From positions 1,426,001-1,490,000 of the forward strand of contig NZ_LT992502.1 of the NCBI RefSeq assembly GCF_900324475.1: DNA of 64,000 nt, given 5' to 3'. Shown one piece after another: positions 9,644-21,682 of the stretch. Under the pieces are notes generated by a model, which did no database searches, was not told the DNA's origin, and saw nothing but the letters and a program-made list of their open reading frames with translations. The stretch's first letter is position 1. Every line of letters begins with the position of its first letter. A program made the position numbers and the translations under genes. The DNA is from Enterobacter bugandensis. Its GTDB lineage: Bacteria > Pseudomonadota > Gammaproteobacteria > Enterobacterales > Enterobacteriaceae.

Positions 9644-10933
9644 TTAAATCGCGAAATGCGCGGGAATGTTAACGGCTGTTACGACCGCGTCGGTTAATTT
9701 ACGCAGCTGCTCCGGCGTGATGCTGTACGGCGGCATCAGGTAGATAAGCTTGCCGAAAGGCCGCACCCAGACGCCCTGCTCAACGAAAAAGCGCTGCAGC
9801 GCCGCCATGTTCACCGGGCGGGTGGTTTCAATCACCCCGATGGCACCCAGCACGCGCACGTCCGCCACAAAATTCGCCCCCGAGGCGGCGCTCAGCTCTC
9901 CTTTCAGCTGTGCCTCAATCGCCGCGACCTGCGTCTGCCACTCGCCGCTCTCCAGAATGGCGAGGCTTTCGCTTGCCACGGCGCAGGCCAGCGGGTTGCC
10001 CATAAACGTCGGGCCGTGCATAAAGCAGCCCGCCTCGCCGTCGCTGATAGTGTCGGCAACCTGACGAGTGGTGAGGGTGGCGGAGAGCGTCATGGTGCCG
10101 CCGGTCAGCGCTTTACCCAGACACAGAATATCCGGGGCGATACCCGCATGTTCGCAGGCAAACAGCTTGCCGGTGCGGCCAAAGCCGGTGGCAATTTCAT
10201 CGGCAATCAGCAGAATGCCCTCGCGGTCGCACATCTTGCGGATGCGCCTCAGCCATTCCGGATGGTACATCCGCATTCCGCCCGCGCCCTGCACGATCGG
10301 TTCGAGAATAACGGCGGCGATTTCATGGCGATGTGCCGCCATCAGCCGCGCGAAGCCCACCATGTCCATCTCGTTCCATTCGCCGTCGAAGCGGCTTTGC
10401 GGCGCAGGGGCAAACAGGTTTTCTGGCAGATACCCCTTCCACAGGCTGTGCATGGAGTTGTCCGGATCGCAGACCGACATCGCCCCGAAGGTATCCCCGT
10501 GATAGCCGTTGCGGAAGGTGAGGAACCGCTGGCGCGTTTCGCCCTTCGCATGCCAGTACTGCAGCGCCATCTTCATCGCCACTTCCACCGCCACCGAGCC
10601 GGAATCGGCCAGGAAAACGCACTCCAGCGATTCAGGCGTCATCGCCACCAGGCGACGGCATAAATCCACCGCGGGCTGATGAGTGATCCCGCCAAACATC
10701 ACGTGCGACATCTGGTCAATCTGGGCCTTCATCGCCGCGTTCAGGCGCGGATGGTTGTATCCGTGAATGGCCGCCCACCAGGAGGACATTCCGTCAACCA
10801 GCCGCTCGCCGCTGGCGAGATGCAGCTCGCAGCCGTGGGCAGAGGCCACCGGATAGACGGGAAGGGGGCGGGTAGTGGAGGTGTAAGGGTGCCAGATATG
10901 CTGCTTGTCGAAGGCGAGATCGTCCTGGGTCAT
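9644..10933 (-). CDS. bioA: Adenosylmethionine-8-amino-7-oxononanoate aminotransferase
   Basis: Converts KAPA to DAPA in biotin synthesis using S-adenosylmethionine as amino donor. 429 residues from the ATG at 10933; this start gives [19 protein letters not shown], matching E. coli [19 protein letters not shown]. An upstream in-frame ATG (10951) would lie inside the operator and is rejected. Class III aminotransferase features: [11 protein letters not shown] with the PLP-contacting Asp, and the Schiff-base Lys274 in LGKALTGG. Divergent from bioBFCD across the BirA operator. Confidence 0.97.
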   Translation of the reverse strand: MTQDDLAFDKQHIWHPYTSTTRPLPVYPVASAHGCELHLASGERLVDGMSSWWAAIHGYNHPRLNAAMKAQIDQMSHVMFGGITHQPAVDLCRRLVAMTPESLECVFLADSGSVAVEVAMKMALQYWHAKGETRQRFLTFRNGYHGDTFGAMSVCDPDNSMHSLWKGYLPENLFAPAPQSRFDGEWNEMDMVGFARLMAAHRHEIAAVILEPIVQGAGGMRMYHPEWLRRIRKMCDREGILLIADEIATGFGRTGKLFACEHAGIAPDILCLGKALTGGTMTLSATLTTRQVADTISDGEAGCFMHGPTFMGNPLACAVASESLAILESGEWQTQVAAIEAQLKGELSAASGANFVADVRVLGAIGVIETTRPVNMAALQRFFVEQGVWVRPFGKLIYLMPPYSITPEQLRKLTDAVVTAVNIPAHFAI

Positions 10934-10939
10934 AATCGA

Positions 10940-10975
10940 CTTGTAAACCATTTTGAAAAGTTTTAGGTTTACGAG
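10940..10975. promoter_or_regulatory. BirA-type bio operator with face-to-face promoters
   Basis: Arms CTTGTAAACC (10940-10949) and GGTTTACGAG (10966-10975) form an inverted repeat with one mismatch and 16-base spacing, as in the E. coli bio operator. The site fills the gap between bioA and bioB, so one BirA-biotinyl-AMP dimer would repress both directions. Confidence 0.9.
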
Positions 10976-11019
10976 TATAAACCGAACCGAAAATTAACAA
11001 AACCCTTTGGAGAAGCCCA

Positions 11020-12060
11020 ATGGCTCACCACGCACGCTGGACGATGTCGCAAGTTACTGAATTATTCAACAAACCTTTCCTTGAGCTGATGTTTGAAGCG
11101 CAACAGGTGCATCGTCAGCACTTCGATCCGCGCCATGTTCAGGTCAGCACGCTGCTGTCGATCAAGACCGGCGCCTGCCCCGAAGACTGCAAATACTGCC
11201 CGCAGAGCGCGCGCTACAAAACCGGTCTCGAATCCGAGCGTCTGATGGAAGTGGAGCAGGTGCTCGACTCCGCGCGCAAGGCGAAAAACGCGGGCTCAAC
11301 CCGCTTCTGCATGGGCGCGGCGTGGAAAAACCCGCACGATCGCGATATGCCGTATCTGGAGCAGATGGTGAAAGGCGTGAAGGAGATGGGGCTTGAGGCC
11401 TGCATGACCCTCGGCACGCTGAACGAGGAGCAGGCGCAGCGCCTCTCGGCGGCGGGGCTGGATTACTACAACCACAACCTTGATACCTCGCCGGAATTTT
11501 ACGGCAACATCATCACCACGCGCACCTACCAGGAGCGTCTGGATACGCTGGATAAAGTGCGTGACGCGGGGATCAAGGTCTGCTCCGGCGGCATCGTGGG
11601 CTTAGGCGAAACGGTGAAAGACCGCGCGGGTCTGCTGCTGCAGCTGGCGAACCTGCCCACCCCGCCGGAAAGCGTGCCGATCAACATGCTGGTGAAGGTC
11701 AAGGGCACGCCGCTGGCGGATAACGAGGATGTGGATGCGTTTGATTTTATTCGCACCATCGCGGTGGCGCGCATCATGATGCCAACGTCTTACGTTCGCC
11801 TCTCTGCGGGCCGCGAGCAGATGAACGAGCAGACTCAGGCGATGTGCTTTATGGCCGGCGCCAACTCCATCTTCTACGGCTGCAAGCTGCTGACCACGCC
11901 GAACCCGGAAGAGGACAAAGACGTCCAGCTGTTCCGCAAGCTGGGGCTGAACCCGCACCAGACCGGGGTGCTGACGGGCGATAACGAGCAACAGCAGCAG
12001 CTGGAGCAGCAGATTCTCAACGCCGACACCGACCAGTTCTACAACGCGGCAGCCGTATGA
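11020..12060 (+). CDS. bioB: Biotin synthase (radical SAM)
   Basis: Inserts sulfur into dethiobiotin to make biotin. 346 residues, same as E. coli. The radical SAM cluster ligands are Cys53, Cys57 and Cys60 in CPEDCKYC. Cysteines for the second [2Fe-2S] cluster lie in FCMGAAW, EACMTL and KVCSGG, with the conserved Arg in [15 protein letters not shown] precedes the ATG. The stop overlaps the bioF start in ATGA. Confidence 0.98.
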   Translation: MAHHARWTMSQVTELFNKPFLELMFEAQQVHRQHFDPRHVQVSTLLSIKTGACPEDCKYCPQSARYKTGLESERLMEVEQVLDSARKAKNAGSTRFCMGAAWKNPHDRDMPYLEQMVKGVKEMGLEACMTLGTLNEEQAQRLSAAGLDYYNHNLDTSPEFYGNIITTRTYQERLDTLDKVRDAGIKVCSGGIVGLGETVKDRAGLLLQLANLPTPPESVPINMLVKVKGTPLADNEDVDAFDFIRTIAVARIMMPTSYVRLSAGREQMNEQTQAMCFMAGANSIFYGCKLLTTPNPEEDKDVQLFRKLGLNPHQTGVLTGDNEQQQQLEQQILNADTDQFYNAAAV

Positions 12061-13214
12061 CCTGGCAGGCACGGATTAATGCCGCGCTGGAAGAACGCCG
12101 GGCGGCAGAGGCGTTTCGCGTTCGCAGAGTGGTGGAAAACGGCGCGGGCCGTTTTCTGACCCGCGAGGGACGGCAGTTTTGTAATTTCTCCAGCAACGAC
12201 TATCTCGGGCTGAGCCAGCATCCGGCCATCGTCCGCGCCTGGCAGCAGGGCGCGGAGCGGTTTGGCGTGGGCAGCGGTGGCTCGGGGCACGTCAGCGGAT
12301 ACACCACGGCGCATCAGGCGCTGGAGGAAGAGCTGGCCGACTGGCTGGGCTACCCGCGTGCGCTGCTGTTTATCTCCGGCTTTGCCGCCAATCAGGCGGT
12401 CATCGCGGCCATGATGGGGAAAGAGGACCGCATTGTCGCCGACCGTTTAAGCCACGCCTCCCTGCTGGAGGCTGCAAACTTAAGTCCCGCCCAGCTGCGG
12501 CGTTTTGCCCATAACGATGCGTCACAGCTCGCCTCGCTGCTGGACAAACCCTGCGACGGGCAACAGCTGGCGGTCACGGAAGGGGTGTTCAGCATGGACG
12601 GCGACAGTGCGCCGCTTGCCGCGCTTCACGAGGCCGCAAAGCGGCAAAACGCCTGGCTACTGGTCGATGATGCTCACGGTGCTGGGGTGATGGGCGATGA
12701 AGGACGCGGCAGCGCCCATCAACAAAACGTGAAGCCGGAACTGCTGTTGGTTACCTTCGGCAAAGGCTTTGGCGTCAGCGGCGCCGCCGTGCTGTGCAGC
12801 GAATCTGTCGCCGACTATCTGCTGCAGTTTGCCCGTCACCTCATCTACAGCACCAGCATGCCCCCGGCGCAGGCCGTGGCGCTGTCGGCGTCGCTGGCGG
12901 TGATCCGCAGCGCAGAAGGGGATGAACGCCGTCAGCAGCTGGCAGAGCACATCTCCTGCTTCCGTCAGGGACTGGCGGCGCTTCCCTTCCAGAGTCCCGA
13001 TTCGCAGAGCGCCATCCAGCCCGTGATTGTCGGCGAAAACGGCCGCGCGCTGGCGCTGGCCCAGGCGCTGCGCGAGCGGGGGATGTGGGTAACGGCCATT
13101 CGTCCACCAACCGTTCCGCCGGGCACCGCGCGTCTGCGCTTAACCCTGACGGCGGCGCATGAGGCGCAGGATATCCAGACGCTGCTGGAGGCGCTTCATG
13201 ATGCCGGTGAATAA
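12057..13214 (+). CDS. bioF: 8-amino-7-oxononanoate synthase
   Basis: Condenses pimeloyl-ACP (or -CoA) with alanine to KAPA, releasing CO2. 385 residues, one more than E. coli. Alpha-oxoamine synthase features: [13 protein letters not shown], the PLP-contacting [10 protein letters not shown], and the Schiff-base Lys in [11 protein letters not shown]. Coupled to bioB by a 4-base overlap; the end overlaps bioC. Confidence 0.97.
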   Translation: MTWQARINAALEERRAAEAFRVRRVVENGAGRFLTREGRQFCNFSSNDYLGLSQHPAIVRAWQQGAERFGVGSGGSGHVSGYTTAHQALEEELADWLGYPRALLFISGFAANQAVIAAMMGKEDRIVADRLSHASLLEAANLSPAQLRRFAHNDASQLASLLDKPCDGQQLAVTEGVFSMDGDSAPLAALHEAAKRQNAWLLVDDAHGAGVMGDEGRGSAHQQNVKPELLLVTFGKGFGVSGAAVLCSESVADYLLQFARHLIYSTSMPPAQAVALSASLAVIRSAEGDERRQQLAEHISCFRQGLAALPFQSPDSQSAIQPVIVGENGRALALAQALRERGMWVTAIRPPTVPPGTARLRLTLTAAHEAQDIQTLLEALHDAGE

Positions 13215-13953
13215 GCAGGCCGTTGCGGCGGCGTTTGGCCGGGCCGCGCGGAGCTATTCGCAGCACGATGAACTCCAGCGCCAGAGCGCGCAGGGGCTTC
13301 TGGCCGCGCTTGGCGAGAACCGCTTCCCGCAGGTGCTGGACGCTGGCTGTGGTCCCGGCAGCAACAGCCGCTACTGGCGCGAGGCGGGGAGCGAGGTGAC
13401 GGCCATCGACCTGTCGCCCGCTATGCTGGACGAGGCACGCCAGCAGCAGGCGGCGCACCACTATGTCGTGGCCGATATCGAGGCTATCCCGCTGGCGGAC
13501 GCGCAGTTCGATCTGGTCTGGAGCCATCTGGCGGTGCAGTGGTGCAGCAGCCTGCCGCAGGCGTTACGCGAGCTTTATCGCGTCGCACGCCCGGGCGGAA
13601 AGGTAGCCTTTACCACCTTGCTGGAAAGTTCGCTGCCGGAGCTGAATCAGGCGTGGAAAGCGGTGGATGAACAGCCGCACGCGAACCGCTTTTTATCGTA
13701 TGAGCAGGTGACGCAGGCGCTGGCAGGCTGGCGCTGTCGCAGCACGGTGCAAACCATCACGCTTAATTTTAGCGACGCGTTCAGCGCCATGCGCTCTCTG
13801 AAGGGCATCGGCGCCACGCACCTGCACGCCGGGCGGGAGAAAAAACCGCTGACCCGGGGGCAGCTGCAACGCCTGGAACTGGCCTGGCCGCAGCAGCGGG
13901 GCCTTTTCCCGCTCTCTTATCAACTTTTTCATGGGATTATCGAACGTGACTGA
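13198..13953 (+). CDS. bioC: Malonyl-ACP O-methyltransferase
   Basis: Methylates malonyl-ACP so that fatty acid synthase can elongate it to the pimeloyl moiety. 251 residues from the ATG at 13198 ([17 protein letters not shown]), equal to E. coli BioC. The SAM-binding motif I is [14 protein letters not shown], and the acidic loop at the end of beta-2 is [15 protein letters not shown] at 13186-13190 is 7 bases from 13198; ATG 13201 is a near-equal alternative. It overlaps the bioF stop by 17 bases and the bioD start by 8. Confidence 0.94.
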   Translation: MMPVNKQAVAAAFGRAARSYSQHDELQRQSAQGLLAALGENRFPQVLDAGCGPGSNSRYWREAGSEVTAIDLSPAMLDEARQQQAAHHYVVADIEAIPLADAQFDLVWSHLAVQWCSSLPQALRELYRVARPGGKVAFTTLLESSLPELNQAWKAVDEQPHANRFLSYEQVTQALAGWRCRSTVQTITLNFSDAFSAMRSLKGIGATHLHAGREKKPLTRGQLQRLELAWPQQRGLFPLSYQLFHGIIERD

Positions 13954-14647
13954 ACGTTATTTTGTTACCGGCACTGATACGGAAGTGGGCAAAACGGTTG
14001 CCAGCGCTGCGCTGCTGCAGGCGGCACGACTGCTCGGAAAAAACACCGCCGGATATAAGCCCGTGGCTTCCGGCAGCGAGATGACGGCGGAAGGGTTACG
14101 CAACACCGACGCGCTGGCGCTCCAGCGTAACAGTAGCCTTGAGCTTGCCTATTCGGCGGTGAATCCCTATACCTTTGCCGAGCCGACGTCGCCACACATT
14201 ATCAGCGCTGACGAAGGCCGTCCGATTGATTTCGCCGTGCTGTCTGCCGGGTTACGGACGCTGGAAAGCCAGGCCGACTGGGTGCTGGTGGAAGGCGCGG
14301 GAGGCTGGTTTACGCCGCTTTCGGACACGCAGACCTTTGCTGACTGGGTGCAGGCCGAGCGGCTTCCGGTCATTCTGGTCGTCGGCGTGAAGCTGGGCTG
14401 CATCAATCACGCCATGCTGACGGCGCAGGCCGTTCAGCAGGCAGGGCTGACGCTGGCAGGCTGGATAGCCAACGACGTGGTTGCGCCGGGCAGGCGGCAT
14501 CAGGAGTATCTGGCGACCCTCAAGCGCGTGCTCCCGGCACCGTTCCTCGGGGAAATCCCCTGGATTGCTGGCGTTGCTGAGCAGGCCGAAACCGGGCGCT
14601 ATCTCGACCTCAGCGTCTTGCTTCCCGCGACATCCAGTGGGCAATGA
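13946..14647 (+). CDS. bioD: Dethiobiotin synthetase
   Basis: ATP-dependent closure of the ureido ring, DAPA plus CO2 to dethiobiotin. From the GTG at 13946 the product is 233 residues ([19 protein letters not shown]), aligning with E. coli [17 protein letters not shown]. An ATG at 13931 would add five residues without homology. The P-loop is [17 protein letters not shown] and VEGAGGW are family motifs. The last 38 bases overlap the convergent ABC ATPase gene. Confidence 0.95.
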   Translation: MTERYFVTGTDTEVGKTVASAALLQAARLLGKNTAGYKPVASGSEMTAEGLRNTDALALQRNSSLELAYSAVNPYTFAEPTSPHIISADEGRPIDFAVLSAGLRTLESQADWVLVEGAGGWFTPLSDTQTFADWVQAERLPVILVVGVKLGCINHAMLTAQAVQQAGLTLAGWIANDVVAPGRRHQEYLATLKRVLPAPFLGEIPWIAGVAEQAETGRYLDLSVLLPATSSGQ

Positions 14648-15332
14648 GCTCATCGTTCAGCTCGCTAACGTGGCCCTGAGCCACGTTACGCCCGCGATAA
14701 AGCATGCAAAACCGATCCGCCACCCGGCGGATAAACGACAGCTGCTGCTCCGCCAGCAGCACCGTCATGCCTAACTCTCGGTTTAAGCGCCCCAGCAGCT
14801 GCGCCAGCTTCTGGGCAAATCCGTGTCCTGCCCCATGCGTAGGCTCGTCCAGAATTAGCATCCGCGGGCGGTTGACCAGTGCATTCGCCAGGGCAAGCTG
14901 ATACTGATCCTCTGGCGAAAGGGCATTGCCCCGCGTCTGACGTCGCGCGTAGAGTTCCGGGAACAGATCGTATACGTCGCTTTTCGCCGCCAGGTCGGGT
15001 TTCCCCATCGCCCGCATGGCAATATGCAGATTCTCCTCAATCGTCAGTTGAGAGAAAATACGCCTGTCCTGCGGCACATAGCCTATTCCCGGCTCTGAAC
15101 GTTGTTCCGGTGCCGGGCTGAGCAAATCACGCGGCGGTGCGCCCGCTTCATGCCAGATAATCGTGCCGCTTTCGACGGGGATGTTTCCGGTAATGCAGTT
15201 CATCAGGGTGGTTTTGCCCATCCCCGGCAGGCCTATGATGCCTGTACACATCCCTTGCGGAAAATCCAAATCCACGTTCCATAGCGTATGTTGGCTTCCG
15301 TAAAATTGATTCACTGCACGCAGACTCAACAT
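14610..15332 (-). CDS. Orphan ABC ATPase, LivF/UrtE-like, degenerate signature motif
   Basis: 240 residues resembling the branched-chain amino acid/urea transporter ATPases (LivF, UrtE). Walker A is GLPGMGKT (34-41), the Q-loop region is YVPQDRRIFSQLTIEENL, and Walker B is MLILDEPTHG. The ABC signature LSGGQ is replaced by LSPEDQ (in LSPEDQYQLALANAL), an unusual loss of both signature glycines. No permease, binding protein or second ATPase lies nearby, and no E. coli counterpart occurs at this position. It converges on bioD with a 38-base overlap. Intact reading frame and Walker motifs suggest it still binds ATP; the role is unknown. Confidence 0.8.
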   Translation of the reverse strand: MLSLRAVNQFYGSQHTLWNVDLDFPQGMCTGIIGLPGMGKTTLMNCITGNIPVESGTIIWHEAGAPPRDLLSPAPEQRSEPGIGYVPQDRRIFSQLTIEENLHIAMRAMGKPDLAAKSDVYDLFPELYARRQTRGNALSPEDQYQLALANALVNRPRMLILDEPTHGAGHGFAQKLAQLLGRLNRELGMTVLLAEQQLSFIRRVADRFCMLYRGRNVAQGHVSELNDELIAHWMSREARR

Positions 15333-15662
15333 CTTTCTCTCCTTAAAAATGCGTAGGGATAGGCCTGACGTGAAGCTGCAAAACGCTTGCCAGAAACCTG
15401 AAATCGATTAAAAAAACGACTTTTTTAGGAATAAGCCACAGGAGAGCAGGGTAAAAACGCGTGGCTTGCACATCGACGGTGCCGGGAATGGTGAGTTGTG
15501 GTGCAGGACGAAAAATGGCTGAAATGTGAGCAGGATCGCATCTGTTGGTTATGAATGACTCAACTGTTTATCGTCAAAAAAGAGCTATAAAAATTTTTTG
15601 TTGCCGCCTCGTGGGAAAATCCGGGAATTTGCTGAGCGGCGGTCTACACGGGCTGGAAGCAG

Positions 15663-15686
15663 TTATCCACTATTCCTGTGGATAAC
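15663..15686. promoter_or_regulatory. Inverted pair of DnaA-box-like sequences
   Basis: TTATCCACT (15663-15671) faces TGTGGATAA (15678-15686), the reverse complement of the consensus DnaA box TTATCCACA. The first differs from consensus in its last base. A DnaA-binding sequence has been described upstream of E. coli uvrB, so a regulatory role is plausible. It could alternatively be read simply as an 8-bp hairpin. Confidence 0.6.
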
Positions 15687-15987
15687 CATGTGCATTAGAG
15701 TTAGAAAACACGCGATAAGCGAGAGAAGACGCGGCTTTCGCCCAAATTGACGCGAAACGCGGCTTTAGAAAATATCGTTTAAAATTTAATTGCTTAGATA
15801 AAAGCAATTACCGTAATGAAAGTGTCACTCGTTGCCATAAAACTATCATTACCTGGCTTGACAAATGTTAAAAAAGAAAAAGTTCTGGGGATAACCCAAC
15901 CTGGCTGGTTTTTTATCTCGTCAGAGCCTAAATTTTGTCCGCTAACGCGCTAATGACTCCGCCGCTACGCTAAATATCCTGACACGC

Positions 15988-16007
15988 CACTGGTTTTTCA
16001 TCCAGTG
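15988..16007. promoter_or_regulatory. LexA box of uvrB
   Basis: CACTGGTTTTTCATCCAGTG has the required CTG-N10-CAG form (CTG 15990-15992, CAG 16003-16005) with extended dyad symmetry CACTGG/CCAGTG. It resembles the E. coli uvrB operator AACTGTTTTTTTATCCAGTA. It implies SOS control of uvrB. Confidence 0.9.
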
Positions 16008-16082
16008 TTTTTTACTGGCATTCCTGGCAACAACGAGTAAAATTACTCACCTGCCGCTTATAACGTCATCAGGTCGTCGCCC

Positions 16083-18098
<2,016 letters not shown>

Positions 18099-18117
18099 GT
18101 AAAGCGGCGTGTATTCC

Positions 18118-18163
18118 CCCTCTCCCCGTGGGAGAGGGCTGGGGTGAGGGCATCAGGCCGCAC
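18118..18163 (+). repeat. CCCTCTCC/GGAGAGGG palindromic repeat, copy 1
   Basis: CCCTCTCC-CCGT-GGGAGAGGG forms a hairpin followed by GCTGGGGTGAGGG and ATCAGGCCGCAC. Related copies are at 22929-22974 (opposite strand) and, split by an IS, at 52622-53951. All three lie 3' of genes at convergent junctions (uvrB/ybhK here), suggesting a dispersed element that also works as a terminator or mRNA end. Confidence 0.75.
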
Positions 18164-18172
18164 AAAGCGAAC

Positions 18173-19081
18173 CTAACCCAACGCCTGAATCGCTTTCTCC
18201 AGCGCCTCGCGCAGCAGGTGGCGGTCGTGACGATATTTAATATCGCTGGCTTCCAGCGGCTCCTGCACCACCACGCGATCGCCAATCCCTGTCACATCCA
18301 CTTTCGGCCCAACCACCACACCGTCGATAATTTTCTTACCGACGTACTGCTCCATCAGGTCCAGCTTGTCCGCCAGCGACAGGCTCGCCGCTGCCGGGCT
18401 CAGCTCACGGCCCAGGTTACCGATATAGACCATCGGGGCAGGGGTGCGACGCAGCGCCTGCGCCAGCTCTTTTACCAGCAGAATGGGCATCAGGCTGGTA
18501 TAAAAACTGCCTGGACCGATCAGGATAAGATCCGCTTCACCAATGGCCTCCACCGCTTCTCGCGTGGCGGGCACGCTCGGATAGGTCATCAACTCCGTTG
18601 GCGGCAGGAGGAGCTGGTCAATATTCACCTCGCCGTAGACTTCATGCCCTTCGGCATCGATTGCCATCAAGTCAACCGGTTGTTCAGACATGGGGATCAG
18701 GAATGCGTCCACCTTGAGCAGATTACGGATTAAGTTGATGGCTTCCAGAGGCCGTACGCTCAGGTGATCCAGCGCCTTTAGCATCAGATTTCCGAGGTTA
18801 TGCCCGGAAAGTTCGCCATTGCCGCCAAAACGGTACTCAAACATCGCCGACGCGACGCTCGGCTCGGTAATTAACTGGTTCAGGCAGTTGCGCATATCTC
18901 CCCAGGCAATGCCGCCTTCAGCCCGCCTGATCCGCCCGGTTGAGCCGCCGTTGTCGGTGGTTGTCACTATCCCTGTCAGCCGTGAGCCCAGTGACGACAA
19001 AGAGGACATGACGCGGCCCAGGCCGTGGCCTCCGCCAAGAGCGACCACTCGGTCAAGATCCGCAAAAGTGCGATTGCGCAT
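18173..19081 (-). CDS. ybhK: YbhK, YvcK/CofD-family gluconeogenesis factor homologue
   Basis: 302 residues, same as E. coli YbhK. Rossmann-like CofD/YvcK fold with the nucleotide-sugar-binding GGGHGLGR near residue 17 and [14 protein letters not shown] near residue 41. Bacillus YvcK binds UDP-GlcNAc and affects cell shape on gluconeogenic carbon; the role in enterics is not settled. Cytoplasmic, single gene, convergent with uvrB and divergent from moaA. Confidence 0.92.
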   Translation of the reverse strand: MRNRTFADLDRVVALGGGHGLGRVMSSLSSLGSRLTGIVTTTDNGGSTGRIRRAEGGIAWGDMRNCLNQLITEPSVASAMFEYRFGGNGELSGHNLGNLMLKALDHLSVRPLEAINLIRNLLKVDAFLIPMSEQPVDLMAIDAEGHEVYGEVNIDQLLLPPTELMTYPSVPATREAVEAIGEADLILIGPGSFYTSLMPILLVKELAQALRRTPAPMVYIGNLGRELSPAAASLSLADKLDLMEQYVGKKIIDGVVVGPKVDVTGIGDRVVVQEPLEASDIKYRHDRHLLREALEKAIQALG

Positions 19082-19220
19082 ACGTATTCCTTATCACGTT
19101 CGATCGCGTAACAGTAACCTAACTACCCCCAAAAGACGATGCCTCACCCAATGCAAAATGACGTATATCAATGCGAAAATGCGGTTTTTAGGTATTCTGT
19201 AGCGAAAATGCAGGACTGAA

Positions 19221-19246
19221 TCGCTATATACATAATTATATAGCGA
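19221..19246. promoter_or_regulatory. ModE operator upstream of moaA
   Basis: TCGCTATATA (19221-19230) and TATATAGCGA (19237-19246) are perfect 10-base inverted arms with 6-base spacing. This fits the ModE consensus ATCGCTATATA-N6/7-TAYATAACGAT. In E. coli ModE-molybdate activates moaA from such a site about 200 bases before the start codon, as here. Confidence 0.88.
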
Positions 19247-19318
19247 AAAGCGACAATGGCGGAGTGTCGATTTCCACGCTACTATCGCCATAACCACGTT
19301 TTCAAAACTGAAAACATA

Positions 19319-19425
19319 CACTCTAGCCCTGGCGCCTGTGTCGAATGATATGGCGCCCTGGCCGTGGCGGATTTGCCACCAGGGTACAGAAAGAAATGAC
19401 TGTGCCTCCCGATCTGGAAAGGTGT
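19319..19425 (+). ncRNA. Moco riboswitch in the moaA leader
   Basis: The moaA leader retains the layout of the E. coli Moco RNA motif: CACTCTAGCC at the 5' side, the GGCGCC/GGCGCC pairing (19331-19336 with 19352-19357), CTGGCCGTGGC, then GCCACCAGGG, AAATGAC, GCCTCCCG, and ATCTGGAAAGGTG running into the start codon. Molybdenum cofactor is proposed to repress moa translation through this RNA. The call is by recognition of conserved blocks, not by a covariance model. Confidence 0.87.
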
Positions 19426-19427
19426 AC

Positions 19428-20417
19428 ATGGCTTCACAACTTACTGATGCTTTCGCGCGTAAGTTTTACTACTTGCGTCTGTCGATTACCGATGTGTGCA
19501 ACTTCCGTTGCACCTACTGTCTGCCCGATGGCTACAAGCCGGGCAGCGTCACCAATAACGGCTTTCTCTCCGTGGATGAAGTGCGCCGCGTCACGCGTGC
19601 GTTCTCTGAGCTCGGTACCGAAAAAGTCCGTCTGACCGGTGGCGAACCCTCCCTGCGCCGCGATTTCCCCGACATCATTGCCGCGGTACGCGAAAACGAA
19701 CGCATCCGCCAGATCGCGGTGACCACCAACGGTTATCGCATGGCGCGTGACGTGGCCACCTGGCGCGACGCTGGCTTAACCGCGATCAACGTCAGCGTGG
19801 ACAGCCTTGATGCCCGGCAGTTTCACGCCATTACCGGTCAGGACAAGTTCCGCCAGGTGATGGACGGCATCGATGCGGCGTTTACCGCCGGGTTCGAAAA
19901 AGTCAAAGTCAACACGGTGCTGATGCGCGACGTAAACCACCATCAGCTGGACACCTTCCTGGCGTGGATTAAATCCCGTCCCATTCAACTGCGTTTTATC
20001 GAGCTGATGGAAACGGGCGAGGGCAGCGAACTGTTCCGCCGCCACCATATTTCCGGCATGGTGTTGCGCGATGAGCTGCTGAAACGCGGCTGGATCCACC
20101 AGATCCGCCAGCGCAGCGACGGCCCGGCACAGGTCTTTTGTCACCCGGATTACGAAGGCGAGATTGGGCTGATCATGCCCTATGAGAAAGACTTCTGCGC
20201 CAGCTGCAACCGCCTGCGCGTATCGTCGGTGGGCAAGCTGCACCTCTGCCTGTTTGGCGACGGTGGCGTGGATCTTCGCGATCTGCTGGAAGACGATGCG
20301 CAGCAGGCCGCGCTTGAAGCGCGCATTTCTGAAGCGCTGACGCACAAAAAGCAGACCCACTTCCTGCATCAGGGCAATACCGGCATTACTCAGAACCTGT
20401 CCTACATCGGCGGGTAA
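19428..20417 (+). CDS. moaA: GTP 3',8-cyclase MoaA
   Basis: First step of molybdenum cofactor synthesis: radical SAM cyclisation of GTP to 3',8-cH2GTP. 329 residues from ATG 19428 ([19 protein letters not shown]), identical in length to E. coli; a longer in-frame start at 19338 would fall within the riboswitch. The N-terminal [4Fe-4S] is in CNFRCTYC, the C-terminal cluster in CASCNRLR with a downstream Cys in HLCLFG, and the C-terminal double glycine (YIGG) is conserved. First gene of moaABCDE. Confidence 0.97.
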   Translation: MASQLTDAFARKFYYLRLSITDVCNFRCTYCLPDGYKPGSVTNNGFLSVDEVRRVTRAFSELGTEKVRLTGGEPSLRRDFPDIIAAVRENERIRQIAVTTNGYRMARDVATWRDAGLTAINVSVDSLDARQFHAITGQDKFRQVMDGIDAAFTAGFEKVKVNTVLMRDVNHHQLDTFLAWIKSRPIQLRFIELMETGEGSELFRRHHISGMVLRDELLKRGWIHQIRQRSDGPAQVFCHPDYEGEIGLIMPYEKDFCASCNRLRVSSVGKLHLCLFGDGGVDLRDLLEDDAQQAALEARISEALTHKKQTHFLHQGNTGITQNLSYIGG

Positions 20418-20441
20418 TCAGTCTTTAGAAGGAACCAGAAG

Positions 20442-20954
20442 ATGAGTCAGGTCAGCGCAGAATTTATCCCGACACGCATTGCTATTCTTACCGTTTCCGA
20501 CCGCCGTGGCGAAGAGGATGATACCTCCGGCCACTGGCTGCGTGAGGCGGCCCATGACGCGGGGCATACCATCGTCGATAAAGCGATTGTGAAAGAGAAC
20601 CGCTACGCCATTCGCGCGCAGGTCTCTCAGTGGATCGCCAGTGCTGAGGTACAGGTGGTGCTGATCACCGGCGGCACCGGCTTTACCGCGGGCGATCAGG
20701 CCCCCGAGGCGCTGATCCCGCTGTTTGACCGCGAGGTAGAAGGCTTCGGTGAGGTGTTCCGCATGCTCTCCTTTGAAGAGATTGGCACCTCCACGCTGCA
20801 GTCGCGCGCGGTGGCCGGCGTGGCAAACAACACGCTGATTTTCGCCATGCCGGGCTCGACCAAAGCCTGCCGCACCGCATGGGAAAATATTATTGCCCCG
20901 CAGCTGGATGCCCGTACCCGTCCGTGTAATTTTCATCCCCATTTGAAGAAGTAA
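20442..20954 (+). CDS. moaB: MoaB, MogA/MoeA-like molybdopterin-binding protein
   Basis: 170 residues, as in E. coli. MoCF-type molybdopterin-binding fold with TVSDRRGEEDDTSG, LITGGTGFTAGDQAPEA and FAMPGSTKACRTAWENII. In E. coli its exact step is unclear because MogA does the adenylation; archaeal MoaB homologues adenylate molybdopterin. 24 bases after moaA and 3 before moaC, in one operon. Confidence 0.95.
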   Translation: MSQVSAEFIPTRIAILTVSDRRGEEDDTSGHWLREAAHDAGHTIVDKAIVKENRYAIRAQVSQWIASAEVQVVLITGGTGFTAGDQAPEALIPLFDREVEGFGEVFRMLSFEEIGTSTLQSRAVAGVANNTLIFAMPGSTKACRTAWENIIAPQLDARTRPCNFHPHLKK

Positions 20955-20957
20955 ACT

Positions 20958-21443
20958 ATGTCACAACTGACCCACATTAACGCCGCTGGCGAAGCGCATA
21001 TGGTGGATGTCTCCGCCAAGGCCGAAACGGTGCGCGAGGCGCGTGCTGAGGCATTCGTCACCATGCTGCCTGAGACGCTGGCGATGATTATCGACGGCAG
21101 TCACCACAAGGGTGACGTCTTTGCCACCGCCCGCATCGCCGGTATTCAGGCTGCAAAACGGACCTGGGACCTCATCCCGCTCTGCCATCCGCTGATGCTG
21201 AGCAAGGTGGAAGTGAACCTGCAGGCGCAGCCGGAGCACAACCGCGTGCGTATTGAGTCCCTCTGCCGCTTAACCGGCAAAACCGGCGTGGAGATGGAAG
21301 CCCTGACGGCGGCCTCCGTCGCCGCGCTGACCATCTACGACATGTGCAAAGCGGTGCAGAAAGATATGGTGATTGGCCCGGTTCGTCTGCTGGCAAAAAG
21401 CGGCGGCAAATCCGGTGATTTTAAGGTGGACAGCCATGATTAA
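20958..21443 (+). CDS. moaC: Cyclic pyranopterin monophosphate synthase MoaC
   Basis: Converts 3',8-cH2GTP to cPMP. 161 residues. Family motifs are [17 protein letters not shown] near the N-terminus, the active-site [15 protein letters not shown], and [23 protein letters not shown] with KDMVIG. Its last 8 bases overlap moaD. Confidence 0.96.
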   Translation: MSQLTHINAAGEAHMVDVSAKAETVREARAEAFVTMLPETLAMIIDGSHHKGDVFATARIAGIQAAKRTWDLIPLCHPLMLSKVEVNLQAQPEHNRVRIESLCRLTGKTGVEMEALTAASVAALTIYDMCKAVQKDMVIGPVRLLAKSGGKSGDFKVDSHD

Positions 21444-21681
21444 GGTGCTCTTTTTCGCCCAGGTGCGTGAGCTGGTTAATACCGACAGCCTGACGCTGGA
21501 CGCCTCTTTTGAAAACGTCGCCGCCCTGCGCGCGCATCTGGCGGCACAAAGCGACCGCTGGGCGCTGGCGCTCGACGAAGGCAAGCTGCTGGCGGCCGTT
21601 AACCAGACGCTGGTGGAGTTCACCCACCCGCTGACTGAAGGGGATGAAGTGGCCTTCTTCCCGCCGGTCACAGGGGGCTAA
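21436..21681 (+). CDS. moaD: Molybdopterin synthase sulfur carrier subunit MoaD
   Basis: Small ubiquitin-like carrier, 81 residues, ending in the Gly-Gly that is thiocarboxylated (FPPVTGG). Gives sulfur to cPMP together with MoaE. ATG 21436 overlaps moaC by 8 bases, which supports translational coupling; a longer in-frame reading from 21373 would be inside moaC. Confidence 0.96.
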   Translation: MIKVLFFAQVRELVNTDSLTLDASFENVAALRAHLAAQSDRWALALDEGKLLAAVNQTLVEFTHPLTEGDEVAFFPPVTGG

Positions 21682-21682
21682 G

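Larger units (their letters stand above)
15333..16082. other. 750-base intergenic region before uvrB
   Basis: No convincing gene is seen. The left part must hold the promoter of the minus-strand ATPase gene. The right part holds a pair of DnaA-box-like 9-mers (15663-15686), an isolated TTGACA (15858-15863), an AT-rich stretch (15770-15880) and the LexA box of uvrB. The uvrB leader after the LexA box is about 75 bases. Confidence 0.6.

Noticed and set aside
15355..15440. Poly-A/poly-T hairpin TTAAAAAAACGACTTTTTTAG as a terminator or small RNA
   Set aside because: The stem is only A-T pairs and lies in the likely promoter region of the ATPase gene; no supporting structure.
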